The translations under genes and the position numbers were made by a program. The notes below the pieces were generated by a model that saw only the letters and a program-made list of their open reading frames with translations, did no database searches and was not told where the DNA came from. From the NCBI GenBank assembly GCA_033722075.1, contig JAWVZU010000004.1, forward strand, positions 1 through 41,001: 41,001 bases of DNA. Reading direction: 5' to 3'. Shown here one piece after another: positions 26,601 through 33,930 of the stretch (its first letter is position 1; each line of letters starts with the position of its first letter). Source of the stretch: JAWVZU01 sp033722075 (GTDB lineage: Bacteria; Pseudomonadota; Gammaproteobacteria; Xanthomonadales; SZUA-38).

Positions 26601-26857
26601 TCGACCAGGAAATCCCGACCTTCATCGACGACACGCGCGGTCGCCTGTTCATGAAGATCTACAACCTCGGCAACCTCCTGAACGACGACTGGGGCCTCGT
26701 CACTGACGCCCAGTTCTTCTCCGTTCAGGTCGTGAATTCCGGGGTCAACGATCTGGGGCAGTTCGTCTACGAGCGGTTCAGGGACCGTTCCATCAACGAC
26801 GTGCTCGAGAATCGTTCGCTTTGGGATGTGCTGATCGGGGTCGAAATCGACTTCTGA
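23636..26857 (+). CDS. Oar-like TonB-dependent receptor with carboxypeptidase-regulatory domain
   Basis: 1073 residues. A long n-region precedes a signal peptide ending PVMAQ at about 32. Residues 36-115 are a CarboxypepD_reg-like beta-sandwich (RGTVYGEDGQPLAGASVVV). A TonB-box-like DLEEIVVVG follows at about 117-125. The plug includes NCGGKHPRFNSITLDGV at about 179-195 and the Oar signature NAVTKSGTNEW at about 244-254; cysteines C180 and C241 could form a disulfide. A long barrel ends in VEIDF with a C-terminal Phe, proper for BAM insertion. Receptors of this kind import peptides, proteins or oligosaccharides in protein-degrading marine bacteria. The ligand is unknown. It has its own promoter candidate and a strong terminator downstream, so it is probably monocistronic. 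Confidence 0.9.
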   Translation: MNTVVNHPATIHRSWRIFCLIALFIAAPVMAQDITSAIRGTVYGEDGQPLAGASVVVEDMRTGAKRTYSTNETGAFLASRLSVGGPYQVTVNNEKQVVVDRIALGDIYYLPISMAKDLEEIVVVGQATQPGEDLAVGPAAAFGIHDIETSVAFNRDIVDVYSIDPRLNADNEDDGFAINCGGKHPRFNSITLDGVSQDDRFGLNENGYSTATGMPFPYASISQVSVELAPFDVTYGGFSACQINAVTKSGTNEWEFNAFYEYSNEDLKGDSLGDNAPGDFDTTPFSRDRWGLAAGGPIIEDRLFVYAAYEEADRPRFLARGFAGSGNGVEREWLSQSDYNRILDISRNIWGYDPGGLPGDGSQQEEKYMVRLDWNISDNHNAALIYNYYDGFQDRDSDGDSDEFEFSNHFYVKGAESETITLQLASQWTDAFSTELFFSTNEMNDSQVTVGPKDFGDFQISINRNTVYLGADDSRQANRLGTDSDFFKLAGQYLFRDHVFTFGYERDELSIFNVFVQHSRGGEWDFFDDSAGNPPHCAALSAQGRFDDPDCELSGIDRFELGRPSRVYYGSGGGTNNPFDAAAAFTNSENALYFQDEVYFAQQDLTLVAGLRYEWFDTDDSPTFNQAFTDLYGFRNDATIDGVDLLMPRIGFTWGVRDDLTLRGGFGRYSGGNPNVWISNSYSNDGITNVQLRNNYFDCCSVFDGSIPIGPNPGFDVPQDMIDEVAATSAADANNSFLALVDPDYEQPNEWKFALGATYDLPWWDIQMDIDYLHSEVRDPAYYVDLSQEIVGTTTTGIPIYDYVRGRDNFMLTNSDEEPDSDVISLVFTKAFQNGLDLQLGYAHTKAEDVSPMTSSVAGSNFDNTALLDVNDPEPATSNYVVPHRFTLRATYAHEFFSGYETRFSLFGYHAEGQPQSYVMGSNDLEGDGFFGRHLLYVPTGPEDDNVVFEEGFDQTAFFDWVARNGLAPGFVERNGRHADWSTRFDFRIDQEIPTFIDDTRGRLFMKIYNLGNLLNDDWGLVTDAQFFSVQVVNSGVNDLGQFVYERFRDRSINDVLENRSLWDVLIGVEIDF

Positions 26858-26880
26858 TTCAAACCTGAAGCACCAACATC

Positions 26881-26912
26881 AGGGCCGGCCCAGCGCCGGC
26901 CCTTTCTTTTTC
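26881..26912 (+). terminator. Rho-independent terminator after the TonB receptor
   Basis: AGGGCCGGC (26881-26889) pairs perfectly with GCCGGCCCT (26895-26903) around a 5-nt loop, followed by TTCTTTTTC. It lies 23 bp after the receptor stop. On the opposite strand the stem has no T tract, so it mainly serves the plus-strand gene. Confidence 0.93.
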
Positions 26913-27438
26913 AGCACTCGGGTTTTCCTTTGCCATCGGGCTTGACCCGGCCGGTCGAACGGACACCGATGATGCCGAACGCACAAACCACCTCCGACTG
27001 GGCATCGGGCTGGTAGACGGCCCGGTTGCTCGGGTCCTTGCGATCGCTGACGATCCGTTTCAGCTCGGAACGCAGGTCATAGCGCTGGTTTGCATTCAGA
27101 ACCACTTCCATATGGGCGCGACAGTTGATGCTGCCCTGCATGAAATGCACCTGCAGCACCACCGGCTGACCTCCGGGAACCCTGAATACCGACGGTCGGC
27201 CCAGATTCTGACGCGGAGATACGCGGCCGAGCACGTAGGGTTGGTCGCCCCGTTCAATCGGACAGCCTTCCGGGTAGATCAACACCTCCATGGTGCCGTC
27301 TGCCAGCAGCGCATCGGGAGCGTGGGCGACAAGCGTCGCGGTTCCGCTGGCCGGGGGCTGGAAGGTCGAGGCACAGCCGGCCAGAACGGCCGCCAGCGGG
27401 ATGGCTGCCACCGATAAGGCGACTGAACGCTTCCTCAT
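26911..27438 (-). CDS. Outer-membrane or periplasmic lipoprotein of unknown function
   Basis: 175 residues. The N-terminus MRKRSVALSVAAIPLAAVLAGC has a textbook lipobox (LAGC, lipidated Cys22). The mature part is a beta-rich domain of about 150 residues with GTATLVAHAPDALLADGT and a cysteine set (Cys59, Cys109, Cys152, Cys175) that could form disulfides. The start ATG overlaps the stop of the upstream membrane-protein gene by four bases (ATGA), and that gene follows an octaheme cytochrome. It is therefore likely a partner in an electron-transfer or envelope complex, which is inference from operon position. Confidence 0.78.
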   Translation of the reverse strand: MRKRSVALSVAAIPLAAVLAGCASTFQPPASGTATLVAHAPDALLADGTMEVLIYPEGCPIERGDQPYVLGRVSPRQNLGRPSVFRVPGGQPVVLQVHFMQGSINCRAHMEVVLNANQRYDLRSELKRIVSDRKDPSNRAVYQPDAQSEVVCAFGIIGVRSTGRVKPDGKGKPEC

Positions 27439-27857
27439 TCAGAAAGCTTAGCTCCGGATCGCCCGGCGAGCCAGGTTTCCGCGAAAGTCAGTATGACCCC
27501 GAGCAGGGCCGCCAGCGCACCCAGTGGCGTCAGGACGATCCACAGCGACGGATCGCTTTCGCTGTTGCCGAAGCCCCCGAGGAAAAAACCGGTCGGTACG
27601 AGCACTGCCGCGGCCATCAGCAGACGGCCGGCCCAGACTGCTCGGCCACTCACCCAGGCAAATTGCCGGGCACACAGGGCAAAGACGACATTGACGATTG
27701 CCAGCAGCGCGCCGTGGGCGTGCGCCAGGGTCCACAACTCGCGCCGGATCTCGACTTCGAAATACATGGGCAGCTTGACCAGGTGCAGCGATTCCAGAAA
27801 CAGGCCCATCGCGATGAAAAACGCGAGCGCGATCCAGCCGAAGCGCAGGTTGGTCAT
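27435..27857 (-). CDS. Four-helix integral membrane protein in cytochrome operon
   Basis: 140 residues with four hydrophobic spans at about 7-26, 46-65, 76-96 and 107-127. His47 and His49 in AHAHGAL at the start of span two, and His25, are candidate heme or quinone ligands. The gene begins seven bases after the octaheme cytochrome stop and overlaps the lipoprotein gene downstream by four bases. No family name is recognised. A membrane anchor or quinone-linked subunit for the cytochrome is a reasonable guess from position only. Confidence 0.72.
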   Translation of the reverse strand: MTNLRFGWIALAFFIAMGLFLESLHLVKLPMYFEVEIRRELWTLAHAHGALLAIVNVVFALCARQFAWVSGRAVWAGRLLMAAAVLVPTGFFLGGFGNSESDPSLWIVLTPLGALAALLGVILTFAETWLAGRSGAKLSE

Positions 27858-27864
27858 GGTCCAG

Positions 27865-29739
27865 TCACTCCCCGATCTCGATTTCCTTGTTGGCCCTGAG
27901 TGCGGTCAGCGCGGCGACCCGCTCTTCGACCGGCACCAGGTTGGCGTCCAGCGGCAGACCATCGGGCACATCCAGGCCGGTCTTGTCCGTAGCGGCCCAA
28001 CGCTGCTCGAGGATGCCGATGAGTTCTGCGCGCTCCTCGCGCGGTGCGATGAAATCCCAGTCCTCGAGACCCGCGGTCAGGCCCGGCGCAATCTTCCTGA
28101 GGCTGTGCTGAGCGAACCAGCGCAGCATGGGGTAGCGGTCCTCCAGCGTCAGCAACAGGAACGGCACCAGGAACTGCCGTGAGGCATCCGGATGATCGGT
28201 CTCTCCCGCCAGCCTGGCGGCAATGGCCCGTTGCACCGGATCACCGGTCAGGAGATCCAGTACCAGGCGCGGCATCGTCGGAAGTCCGTCCACCGCAGGG
28301 ACATCGGGCCACAGTTCAGCCATGGCCTGCTGGGCCCAGGCCACGCTCCGATCGACATGACAGTTGGTGCACGCATCGGGTCGGGCGCCGGCCCGATTGG
28401 CAGCAGGGGCGGGAATCTCGATGTGGTGGCTACGGTGAATGGTCATCACCCCGTAGGCGAGCCGCGGCATATGGCAGTCGTAGCAGAGCGAACCCGGCCC
28501 TTCCGGTTCGTGGCGGGTGTGGGCCTGAACGTTTTCCCCGATGGACTCGTGACAGGCCAGGCAGGGCTCGTTGGTGCTCCGATTCACTTCCGTAATCATC
28601 CCGGCCGGACTGCCTTCGTGACCACTGTGACAGGTGATGCAGGTCGCCTGCCCTTCGGAAAAACACGCCGACATGGTCAACCCCTGGTATTCGTAGGCGG
28701 ACAGGCGCGGCGTCCCGTCCATCCAGAAACGCAGCCGAAACTGATCGGGCTTGGTAGGATCTGCCGGCGGGGTATCCTGGCGGATCGGCTCGACATGGTC
28801 CTCGAGCAGATCGCCGGCTCGAAAGGTTGGCCCGGTTTCCAGCCACTGGCGGATCATGGCGCGTTCGGCGGGCACCCGCTGGGCGTGACACTGCCCGCAG
28901 ATCGCTGCCGAACGACGGTGATCCAGGCGGGTTGGATTGACGATCGTCGGATCGGCCTGCCCTGTCAGGTGAAGTGCATAGCGGCGAATCGGGTTGCGGT
29001 TGGCCTCCGCGTGGGTCTCGCCGGGCGAATGACACGCCTCGCAGGCGATACCCAGTTCGGCAACGCGGGACCGGTAGCGCGGCTCATAGCGGAAATCGAC
29101 CGGTTCACCACGCCGTCCCTTGGCCATCAGTTCCGGCATGTTCTGTATGCCCGGCCGCGGCCCGGTGTTGTGGCAGAAAATGCAGTTCTGGTTCCACATG
29201 GTCAGATGGCTGTCGAAGTGCTGATCGTCGCTGCCCAGGAACACGGCATTGACGTGGATCCACCGATCCGCCTCCATGTGCCACAGGAGCGGCAGGCGCC
29301 AGAAGTTGCCGGGTCCGGCATCCGGGTGACGTGTCAGGTACTGCTGGTAGCGGTGGGAACCAACCGTGCGTTCGACCGGGAGGCGCTTGAACGCCTGCCC
29401 GCTCGTTCGATCCAGGTATTCCAGGTAGAACTCGTCGCCGTCCCTGACGGGACGAACCTGCTGCCCCCAGTAGTCGAGCACCCGCCCATCGAAGGGGGCG
29501 ACCACCGCCTGGCCGGTGGCCTCCTGGGTCATGGTCCGGTGATAGGTGCGATGCCAGGTCCGGTGGTGATCCCGATGACAGGTACGGCAGGTCCTGGAAC
29601 CGGCCCAACCGCCGCGGTCCGGGGGCGGTGCCGCAATTAGCGCATCAATCCAGGGAATGCCTGCCGCCACGCCGGGTTCGGCAGTCATCCCGAAGATGAG
29701 CAACAATGTCGCTATGGTTTTCACAGCTGCTTTGGTCAC
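27865..29739 (-). CDS. Octaheme c-type cytochrome with HEAT-like C-terminal region
   Basis: 624 residues; signal peptide of about 26 residues. Eight CxxCH heme-c motifs begin at residues 51, 186, 233, 281, 367, 393, 419 and 457, with many extra histidines (for example the HHRTWHRTYHRTM stretch near 58-70) able to act as distal ligands. The segment from 487 to about 620 is helical with a repeat-like pattern (LVLDLLTGDPVQRAIAARLAG; YPMLRWFAQHSLRKIAPGL) and resembles HEAT or TPR-like caps found on other periplasmic multiheme proteins. Such proteins move electrons in the periplasm or reduce nitrogen or sulfur compounds. The reaction cannot be assigned: no CxxCK active-site heme of NrfA type and no recognisable hydroxylamine oxidoreductase cross-link motif. 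It is the first gene of a three-gene operon. Confidence 0.9.
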   Translation of the reverse strand: MTKAAVKTIATLLLIFGMTAEPGVAAGIPWIDALIAAPPPDRGGWAGSRTCRTCHRDHHRTWHRTYHRTMTQEATGQAVVAPFDGRVLDYWGQQVRPVRDGDEFYLEYLDRTSGQAFKRLPVERTVGSHRYQQYLTRHPDAGPGNFWRLPLLWHMEADRWIHVNAVFLGSDDQHFDSHLTMWNQNCIFCHNTGPRPGIQNMPELMAKGRRGEPVDFRYEPRYRSRVAELGIACEACHSPGETHAEANRNPIRRYALHLTGQADPTIVNPTRLDHRRSAAICGQCHAQRVPAERAMIRQWLETGPTFRAGDLLEDHVEPIRQDTPPADPTKPDQFRLRFWMDGTPRLSAYEYQGLTMSACFSEGQATCITCHSGHEGSPAGMITEVNRSTNEPCLACHESIGENVQAHTRHEPEGPGSLCYDCHMPRLAYGVMTIHRSHHIEIPAPAANRAGARPDACTNCHVDRSVAWAQQAMAELWPDVPAVDGLPTMPRLVLDLLTGDPVQRAIAARLAGETDHPDASRQFLVPFLLLTLEDRYPMLRWFAQHSLRKIAPGLTAGLEDWDFIAPREERAELIGILEQRWAATDKTGLDVPDGLPLDANLVPVEERVAALTALRANKEIEIGE

Positions 29740-29812
29740 GGCGGCCCGTGTTGCTTATGCTACCTTCTTTCGTACCATCAATTGACGATCGGAACACTAG
29801 GGGATCCACCTC

Positions 29813-30661
29813 ATGACCAGATTCACCGCCGTACTGGCACTGATCGCCGGTGCCTTCGGAACCGCCACTGCCAACGAACGACTGCAGACCATCCTTGATC
29901 AGCAACCGCCCGAGGTCCAGGCGCGCTATGCCTTCCGAAACCCCGTGAAGACCCTTGAGTTCTTCGGCATCGAGCCGGGCATGACGGTGCTGGAGGCACT
30001 ACCCGGCGGCGGCTGGTACACACGCATCCTCGTTCCCTATCTTGGCGCTGACGGCAAGCTGATCGAAGCGGACTATTCCATGGACATGTGGCCGCGCTTC
30101 AGCTTCGTGGGCGAGGAATTCCTCGCCGAGCGGGCCAACTGGGTCCGCGATTGGACCGAGCAGGCCCGCGCCTGGCAGGGCGAAGACGGCGCCGAGATCG
30201 AAGCCTTCGTGTTCGGCTCGATGCCCGAACATCTCGCGGGCACGGCCGACGCGGTCCTGTTCATCCGGGCTCTGCACAACCTCGCCCGCTTCGAGGAAGT
30301 GGGCAGCTACCTCAGCACTGCGCTGGCCGAAGCCTACGAGATCCTCAAGCCAGGCGGCATCGTCGGGGTCGTGCAGCACGAAGCGCGCGTGGACATGCCG
30401 GACGACTGGGCGGACGGCTCCCGGGGTTATCTGAAGAAATCGTTCCTCATCGAGCGCTTCGAAGCCGCTGGCTTCGAGTTCGTGGCTGAGGCGGATTTCA
30501 ACGCCAATCCCAAGGACCGGCCGACGGTGGACGACATCGTCTGGCGGCTTCCCCCGAGCCTCGCGACGAGCGGTGAGAACCCCGAGTTGCGGGCCGAGAT
30601 GGAAGCCATCGGCGAATCCAACCGGATGACGCTGAAGTTCCGCAAGCCCGCGTCCGAGTGA
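29813..30661 (+). CDS. Class I SAM-dependent methyltransferase-like protein with signal peptide
   Basis: 282 residues with an AGGGGA ribosome-binding site. Residues 1-20 (MTRFTAVLALIAGAFGTATA) are a signal peptide. Then comes a methyltransferase fold: motif I MTVLEALPGGGWYTRIL at about 57-73, an acidic strand end at IEAD, a motif-like ADAVLFIRALHNL, and EILKPGGIVGVVQHE at about 179-193, as in COG4798-type predicted methyltransferases. Motif I has PGGGW in place of the usual D/E-x-G-x-G, matching that family. Export of a SAM-dependent enzyme is odd because SAM is cytoplasmic. The stop overlaps a possible GTG of the next gene; the two form an operon. Confidence 0.85.
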   Translation: MTRFTAVLALIAGAFGTATANERLQTILDQQPPEVQARYAFRNPVKTLEFFGIEPGMTVLEALPGGGWYTRILVPYLGADGKLIEADYSMDMWPRFSFVGEEFLAERANWVRDWTEQARAWQGEDGAEIEAFVFGSMPEHLAGTADAVLFIRALHNLARFEEVGSYLSTALAEAYEILKPGGIVGVVQHEARVDMPDDWADGSRGYLKKSFLIERFEAAGFEFVAEADFNANPKDRPTVDDIVWRLPPSLATSGENPELRAEMEAIGESNRMTLKFRKPASE

Positions 30662-30672
30662 GGAACAAGCCC

Positions 30673-31293
30673 ATGCAATTCGACATTCCCGTCATCTACG
30701 GAAGCGTTCGCAGCGATCGCCAGGGCATCAAGGCCGCACTTTTCATGGTCAACACGCTGGCCGAGCGGGGTCACCGGGCGACGCTGCTCGATGCCAACGA
30801 ACACGAGCACCCCCTGCTGGACCGCATGTACAAGGAGTTCGAGCCCGGCACTGCCCCGGAACCCATGGACACGGTGGCACGGATCCTCCAAGGGGCGGAC
30901 GGCTACGTCATCGTCTGCGCCGAGTACAATCACAGCGTCCCCCCGGCCCTGAAGAACCTGCTGGATCACTACCAGAAGGAGTATCTCTACAAGCCCAGTG
31001 CCATCGTGACCTACTCCGCCGGCCCGTTCGGAGGTGTGCGGGGACTGGTCAATATGCGCGGGATCCTCGCCGAGCTCGGGACGCCGAGCATTCCCAGCGC
31101 GTTTCCCATCTCGGCGGTCCAGGACGCCTTCGACGAAGATGGCCGCCCGAGCGACCCGGCCTACGCCCGGCGCGTGGTCAAGTTTCTCGACGAATTCGAA
31201 TGGTACGCAGAAGCCCTGAAGCGCCAACGCGAGAAGGAGACCTGCGAGACTCGCATCCCGACGCAGCAGAACCTCTGCCGCGGGGACGGTTGA
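30673..31293 (+). CDS. NADPH-dependent FMN reductase family protein
   Basis: 206 residues from ATG at 30673, preceded by GAGG at the correct distance; a GTG at 30658 overlapping the upstream stop is less likely. The flavodoxin-like fold is shown by the phosphate loop GSVRSDRQG at about 10-18, the isoalloxazine-contact block AEYNHSVPPALKNLLDH and the AGPFGGVRG segment. Members reduce FMN, quinones, azo dyes or chromate using NAD(P)H. It is co-transcribed with the methyltransferase. The C-terminal 15-20 residues (CETRIPTQQNLCRGDG) are not conserved in the family. Confidence 0.9.
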   Translation: MQFDIPVIYGSVRSDRQGIKAALFMVNTLAERGHRATLLDANEHEHPLLDRMYKEFEPGTAPEPMDTVARILQGADGYVIVCAEYNHSVPPALKNLLDHYQKEYLYKPSAIVTYSAGPFGGVRGLVNMRGILAELGTPSIPSAFPISAVQDAFDEDGRPSDPAYARRVVKFLDEFEWYAEALKRQREKETCETRIPTQQNLCRGDG

Positions 31294-31385
31294 ACCCGTC
31301 GAGGCAAGTGGTTTTGCAAAATCGCAAACGAAGAGTGTAACCATTGGGGATTCCTTGCGTTCCAGCAACAAAGTAGGCTGGAACC

Positions 31386-32171
31386 ATGAAAACGCTATTC
31401 ATATCCCACGGTTCGCCCGACGAGATCCTGCACGACACATCGCACCGCCGGCAGTGGCGGGAACTGTCACGCCGCTTCGAAGCCTTCGATGCCCTGGTGG
31501 TCATGTCGGCCCACAACGAGACCACCGGGACAGTGGTCGGCGCCAACCCGGCGCCCCACACGATCCCGGATTTCGGCCCAAGCTTTCCCGATACGCTCTT
31601 TCGCAAGCAGTACCCGGCGTCCGGCGACCCCGCGCTGGCAGCCCGGGTCGCGAACCGGCTCAGGGACGCGGGCCTGGCGCCGCAGGAGGATCGTCGAGCC
31701 GGCCTGGACCACGGCGTCTGGGCGCCCCTGAGCCAGATCCTTCCCGAGGCCGACCTGCCGATCGTGACGGTCAGCGCGGATCCGCGGCGCGACGCTGGCC
31801 ATCACCTGGCCGTCGGACGGGCGCTGGCCGGAATGGACGAGCGGATCCTGCTGATCGGCAGCGGAGCGTCAACCCACAACCTCCAGGCCGTACGCTGGGG
31901 CGAGCGTGACGCCGCGCCTAACCCGCGGGCCGAGATCTTCGCCCGCTGGCTGGAGGAACGGCTGGCGGCCGGCGACGAAGAAGCCCTGCTGGACTTCGGT
32001 TCGGCGCCCCAGGGCGCGTTCAATCACCCAACGCCGGAGCACATCATGCCCCTCTTCTTCGCGATGGGCGCAGCCGGGCCCGGCTGGCGGGCTCACCTGC
32101 TCCACCGGGGCTTCAGCCTCGGTGCGCTGGCGATGCACGTGATCGCCTTCGACGATCCGGCCTCACGGTAG
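31386..32171 (+). CDS. DODA/LigB-type extradiol ring-opening dioxygenase
   Basis: 261 residues, the usual size. Candidate metal or catalytic histidines are at the family positions: H8 in SHGSP, H43 in SAHNE, H109 in LDHGVWAPL, and H214/H219 in NHPTPEH followed by a MPLFFAMG block. The family includes YgiD of E. coli and plant DODA, which open catechol-type rings such as DOPA using non-heme iron or zinc-site variants. The substrate is not predictable. The 3' end overlaps the 3' end of the convergent M28 peptidase gene by nine bases. It is preceded by a 92-bp gap with no clear terminator. Confidence 0.92.
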   Translation: MKTLFISHGSPDEILHDTSHRRQWRELSRRFEAFDALVVMSAHNETTGTVVGANPAPHTIPDFGPSFPDTLFRKQYPASGDPALAARVANRLRDAGLAPQEDRRAGLDHGVWAPLSQILPEADLPIVTVSADPRRDAGHHLAVGRALAGMDERILLIGSGASTHNLQAVRWGERDAAPNPRAEIFARWLEERLAAGDEEALLDFGSAPQGAFNHPTPEHIMPLFFAMGAAGPGWRAHLLHRGFSLGALAMHVIAFDDPASR

Positions 32172-33893
32172 CTCGGCAAGCGCCTCCTGCCGCGCCGCTT
32201 CGAACTCGTCACCCGGCGCCCAGGCCGGCAGTTCCGGGTCGTTGGCGACCAGGTAGCCGGCCCAGAAGGCGAATACGGCGTCGGCTACGAGGCCGTCGAA
32301 ACTCCAGGCCTCGGTCAGCTCATCGCTGGTCTGGTGATAGTGGGCTTCGGTGTGTTCGGCCACGCGCTCCTGCCCCCAGCCTTCCGGCTTGCCTATGAAG
32401 TCGATGCCGTTTTTCAGATACAGCGCGGGCACGCCGATCTTCGCCAGCGCAAACTGGTCGGACCGGTAGTAGTAACCCTTGTCCGGCGACTGGTCCGGGC
32501 GCACCGTCCGGTCAAGGTGCCTGGCAACCTCGTCGGCAACCTCGTCTAACGTGCTCTTGCCCTTGCCGACGAAGGTGATGTCCCGGGTTGCGCCCCAGAT
32601 ATTGCCCGAGTCGAGATTGACCGCGGCTGCGATCTTACCCGCCGGCACGGTTGGATGCCGCGCGAAGTACTTTGCGCCCAGGAGCCCCTGCTCCTCGGCA
32701 CCGACGAAGGCGATCAGGACGGACCGGGATGGCGGTTGCTCAAGTTCGCTGAAGGCCCGGGCAATCTCCAGCACCATGGCCACGCCCGTCGCGTTGTCGC
32801 GGGCACCGTTGTAGATCCGGTCCTCCAGTCCTGAGTCAGCGGGTGCGGTACCGAGGTGATCGTGGTGGGCCGTATAGACGACCACTTCGTCGGCGAGGTC
32901 CTCATCGCTGCCCCGCAGCAGCCCCAGCACGTTGGCCGACTGGACCCGGGTCAACTCGTTGGAAAACGCGATGGAGGTGGACAAGCCCAGGGGGACCGGC
33001 TGGAAATCCCGTGTCCGGGCAGCCGCCACGAGTTCATCCAGATCCTGGCCGCCCTGCTCGAACAGCTGGCGGGCCGCTTCTTCGGTCACCCAGGCCTCGA
33101 TCTGCATACGCGGCTCGTCGGCGGCAGGCAGCTCGAACTGCGGCCCGGTCCAGGACGTCTGGACTACCTGCCAGGGATAACCCGCCGACTCGGGCGTATG
33201 GATGATGATCGCGCCCGCCGCGCCCTGGCGCGCTGCGCTCTCGTACTTGTAATCCCAACGACCGTAGTAGAGGCGGCGTTCGCCCTCGAACAACTCCTCG
33301 TCCCAGTGCGGGTCATTGTTGAGCATGACCAGCACCTTGCCCGCCAGGTCCTGGCCCTTGAAATCGTCCCAGTCGTATTCCGGAGCCTGGATGCCGTAAC
33401 CGACGAAGACCAGTTCAGCATCCTCGACCACCGAACGATCCGCCTGCATGCCGCTGCCGACGATGAATTCCGAATTCTGGGCAAGGGTCAGGGACGCCTC
33501 GCCGCCTTCGAAGGTCCATTGGTCCGGCTGATCCGAGTCGATACCGACCAGGTCGAAGGTCTGTAGATAGGTTCCATCAGGCGCACCGGGTTCGTAGCCC
33601 GCGGCCTGGAGCGCCTGCGCCAGGTAGGCCTGGGTCATGCGATCACCCTGGGTGCCTGGCCCGCGTCCACCGTAGCTGTCCGCCGAGATCGCCGCCACCA
33701 CGGTGCGGATCTCTTCGGCGGTGATGGTCTCCGCCGCGGCCTGCGCGGCCGGATCGAAGGGCGTACCTCCGGCCGGCTCGGCTACAGGCGCCGCCGCGTT
33801 TTCGGACGCAGGCGAAGTGGGTTGCTCATCTCCGCCACAGCCTGCCAACAGCAGGCCAACGGGCAATGCCCAGATCCAGTGTCTCATCAGCAT
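32163..33893 (-). CDS. M28-family zinc peptidase lipoprotein with PA domain
   Basis: 576 residues from ATG at 33893, preceded by AAGG; the open frame extends 40 codons upstream without signal-like sequence. Lipobox LLAGC puts the lipidated Cys at 19. A PA-like protease-associated domain lies at about 150-300 (LVFVGYGIQAP; GAAGAIIIHTPES). The M28 metal ligands are H343 in AHHDHLG, D366 in DNATG, E400/E401 in AEEQGLL, D428 in NLDSGN and H518 or H520 in the EAHYHQTSDE block. Family members are aminopeptidases with two zinc ions, so this should trim peptides in the periplasm or at the outer membrane. It fits with the other peptidases and the Oar-like receptor in the window. Confidence 0.93.
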   Translation of the reverse strand: MLMRHWIWALPVGLLLAGCGGDEQPTSPASENAAAPVAEPAGGTPFDPAAQAAAETITAEEIRTVVAAISADSYGGRGPGTQGDRMTQAYLAQALQAAGYEPGAPDGTYLQTFDLVGIDSDQPDQWTFEGGEASLTLAQNSEFIVGSGMQADRSVVEDAELVFVGYGIQAPEYDWDDFKGQDLAGKVLVMLNNDPHWDEELFEGERRLYYGRWDYKYESAARQGAAGAIIIHTPESAGYPWQVVQTSWTGPQFELPAADEPRMQIEAWVTEEAARQLFEQGGQDLDELVAAARTRDFQPVPLGLSTSIAFSNELTRVQSANVLGLLRGSDEDLADEVVVYTAHHDHLGTAPADSGLEDRIYNGARDNATGVAMVLEIARAFSELEQPPSRSVLIAFVGAEEQGLLGAKYFARHPTVPAGKIAAAVNLDSGNIWGATRDITFVGKGKSTLDEVADEVARHLDRTVRPDQSPDKGYYYRSDQFALAKIGVPALYLKNGIDFIGKPEGWGQERVAEHTEAHYHQTSDELTEAWSFDGLVADAVFAFWAGYLVANDPELPAWAPGDEFEAARQEALAELP

Positions 33894-33930
33894 GTTTTTT
33901 CCTTGGTTGAAGTCTTGTTCGAGGTGATGG

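Noticed and set aside
31285..31300. Possible terminator hairpin GACGG/CCGTC after the FMN reductase
   Set aside because: Five-base stem overlapping the stop codon with no T tract; too weak to call.
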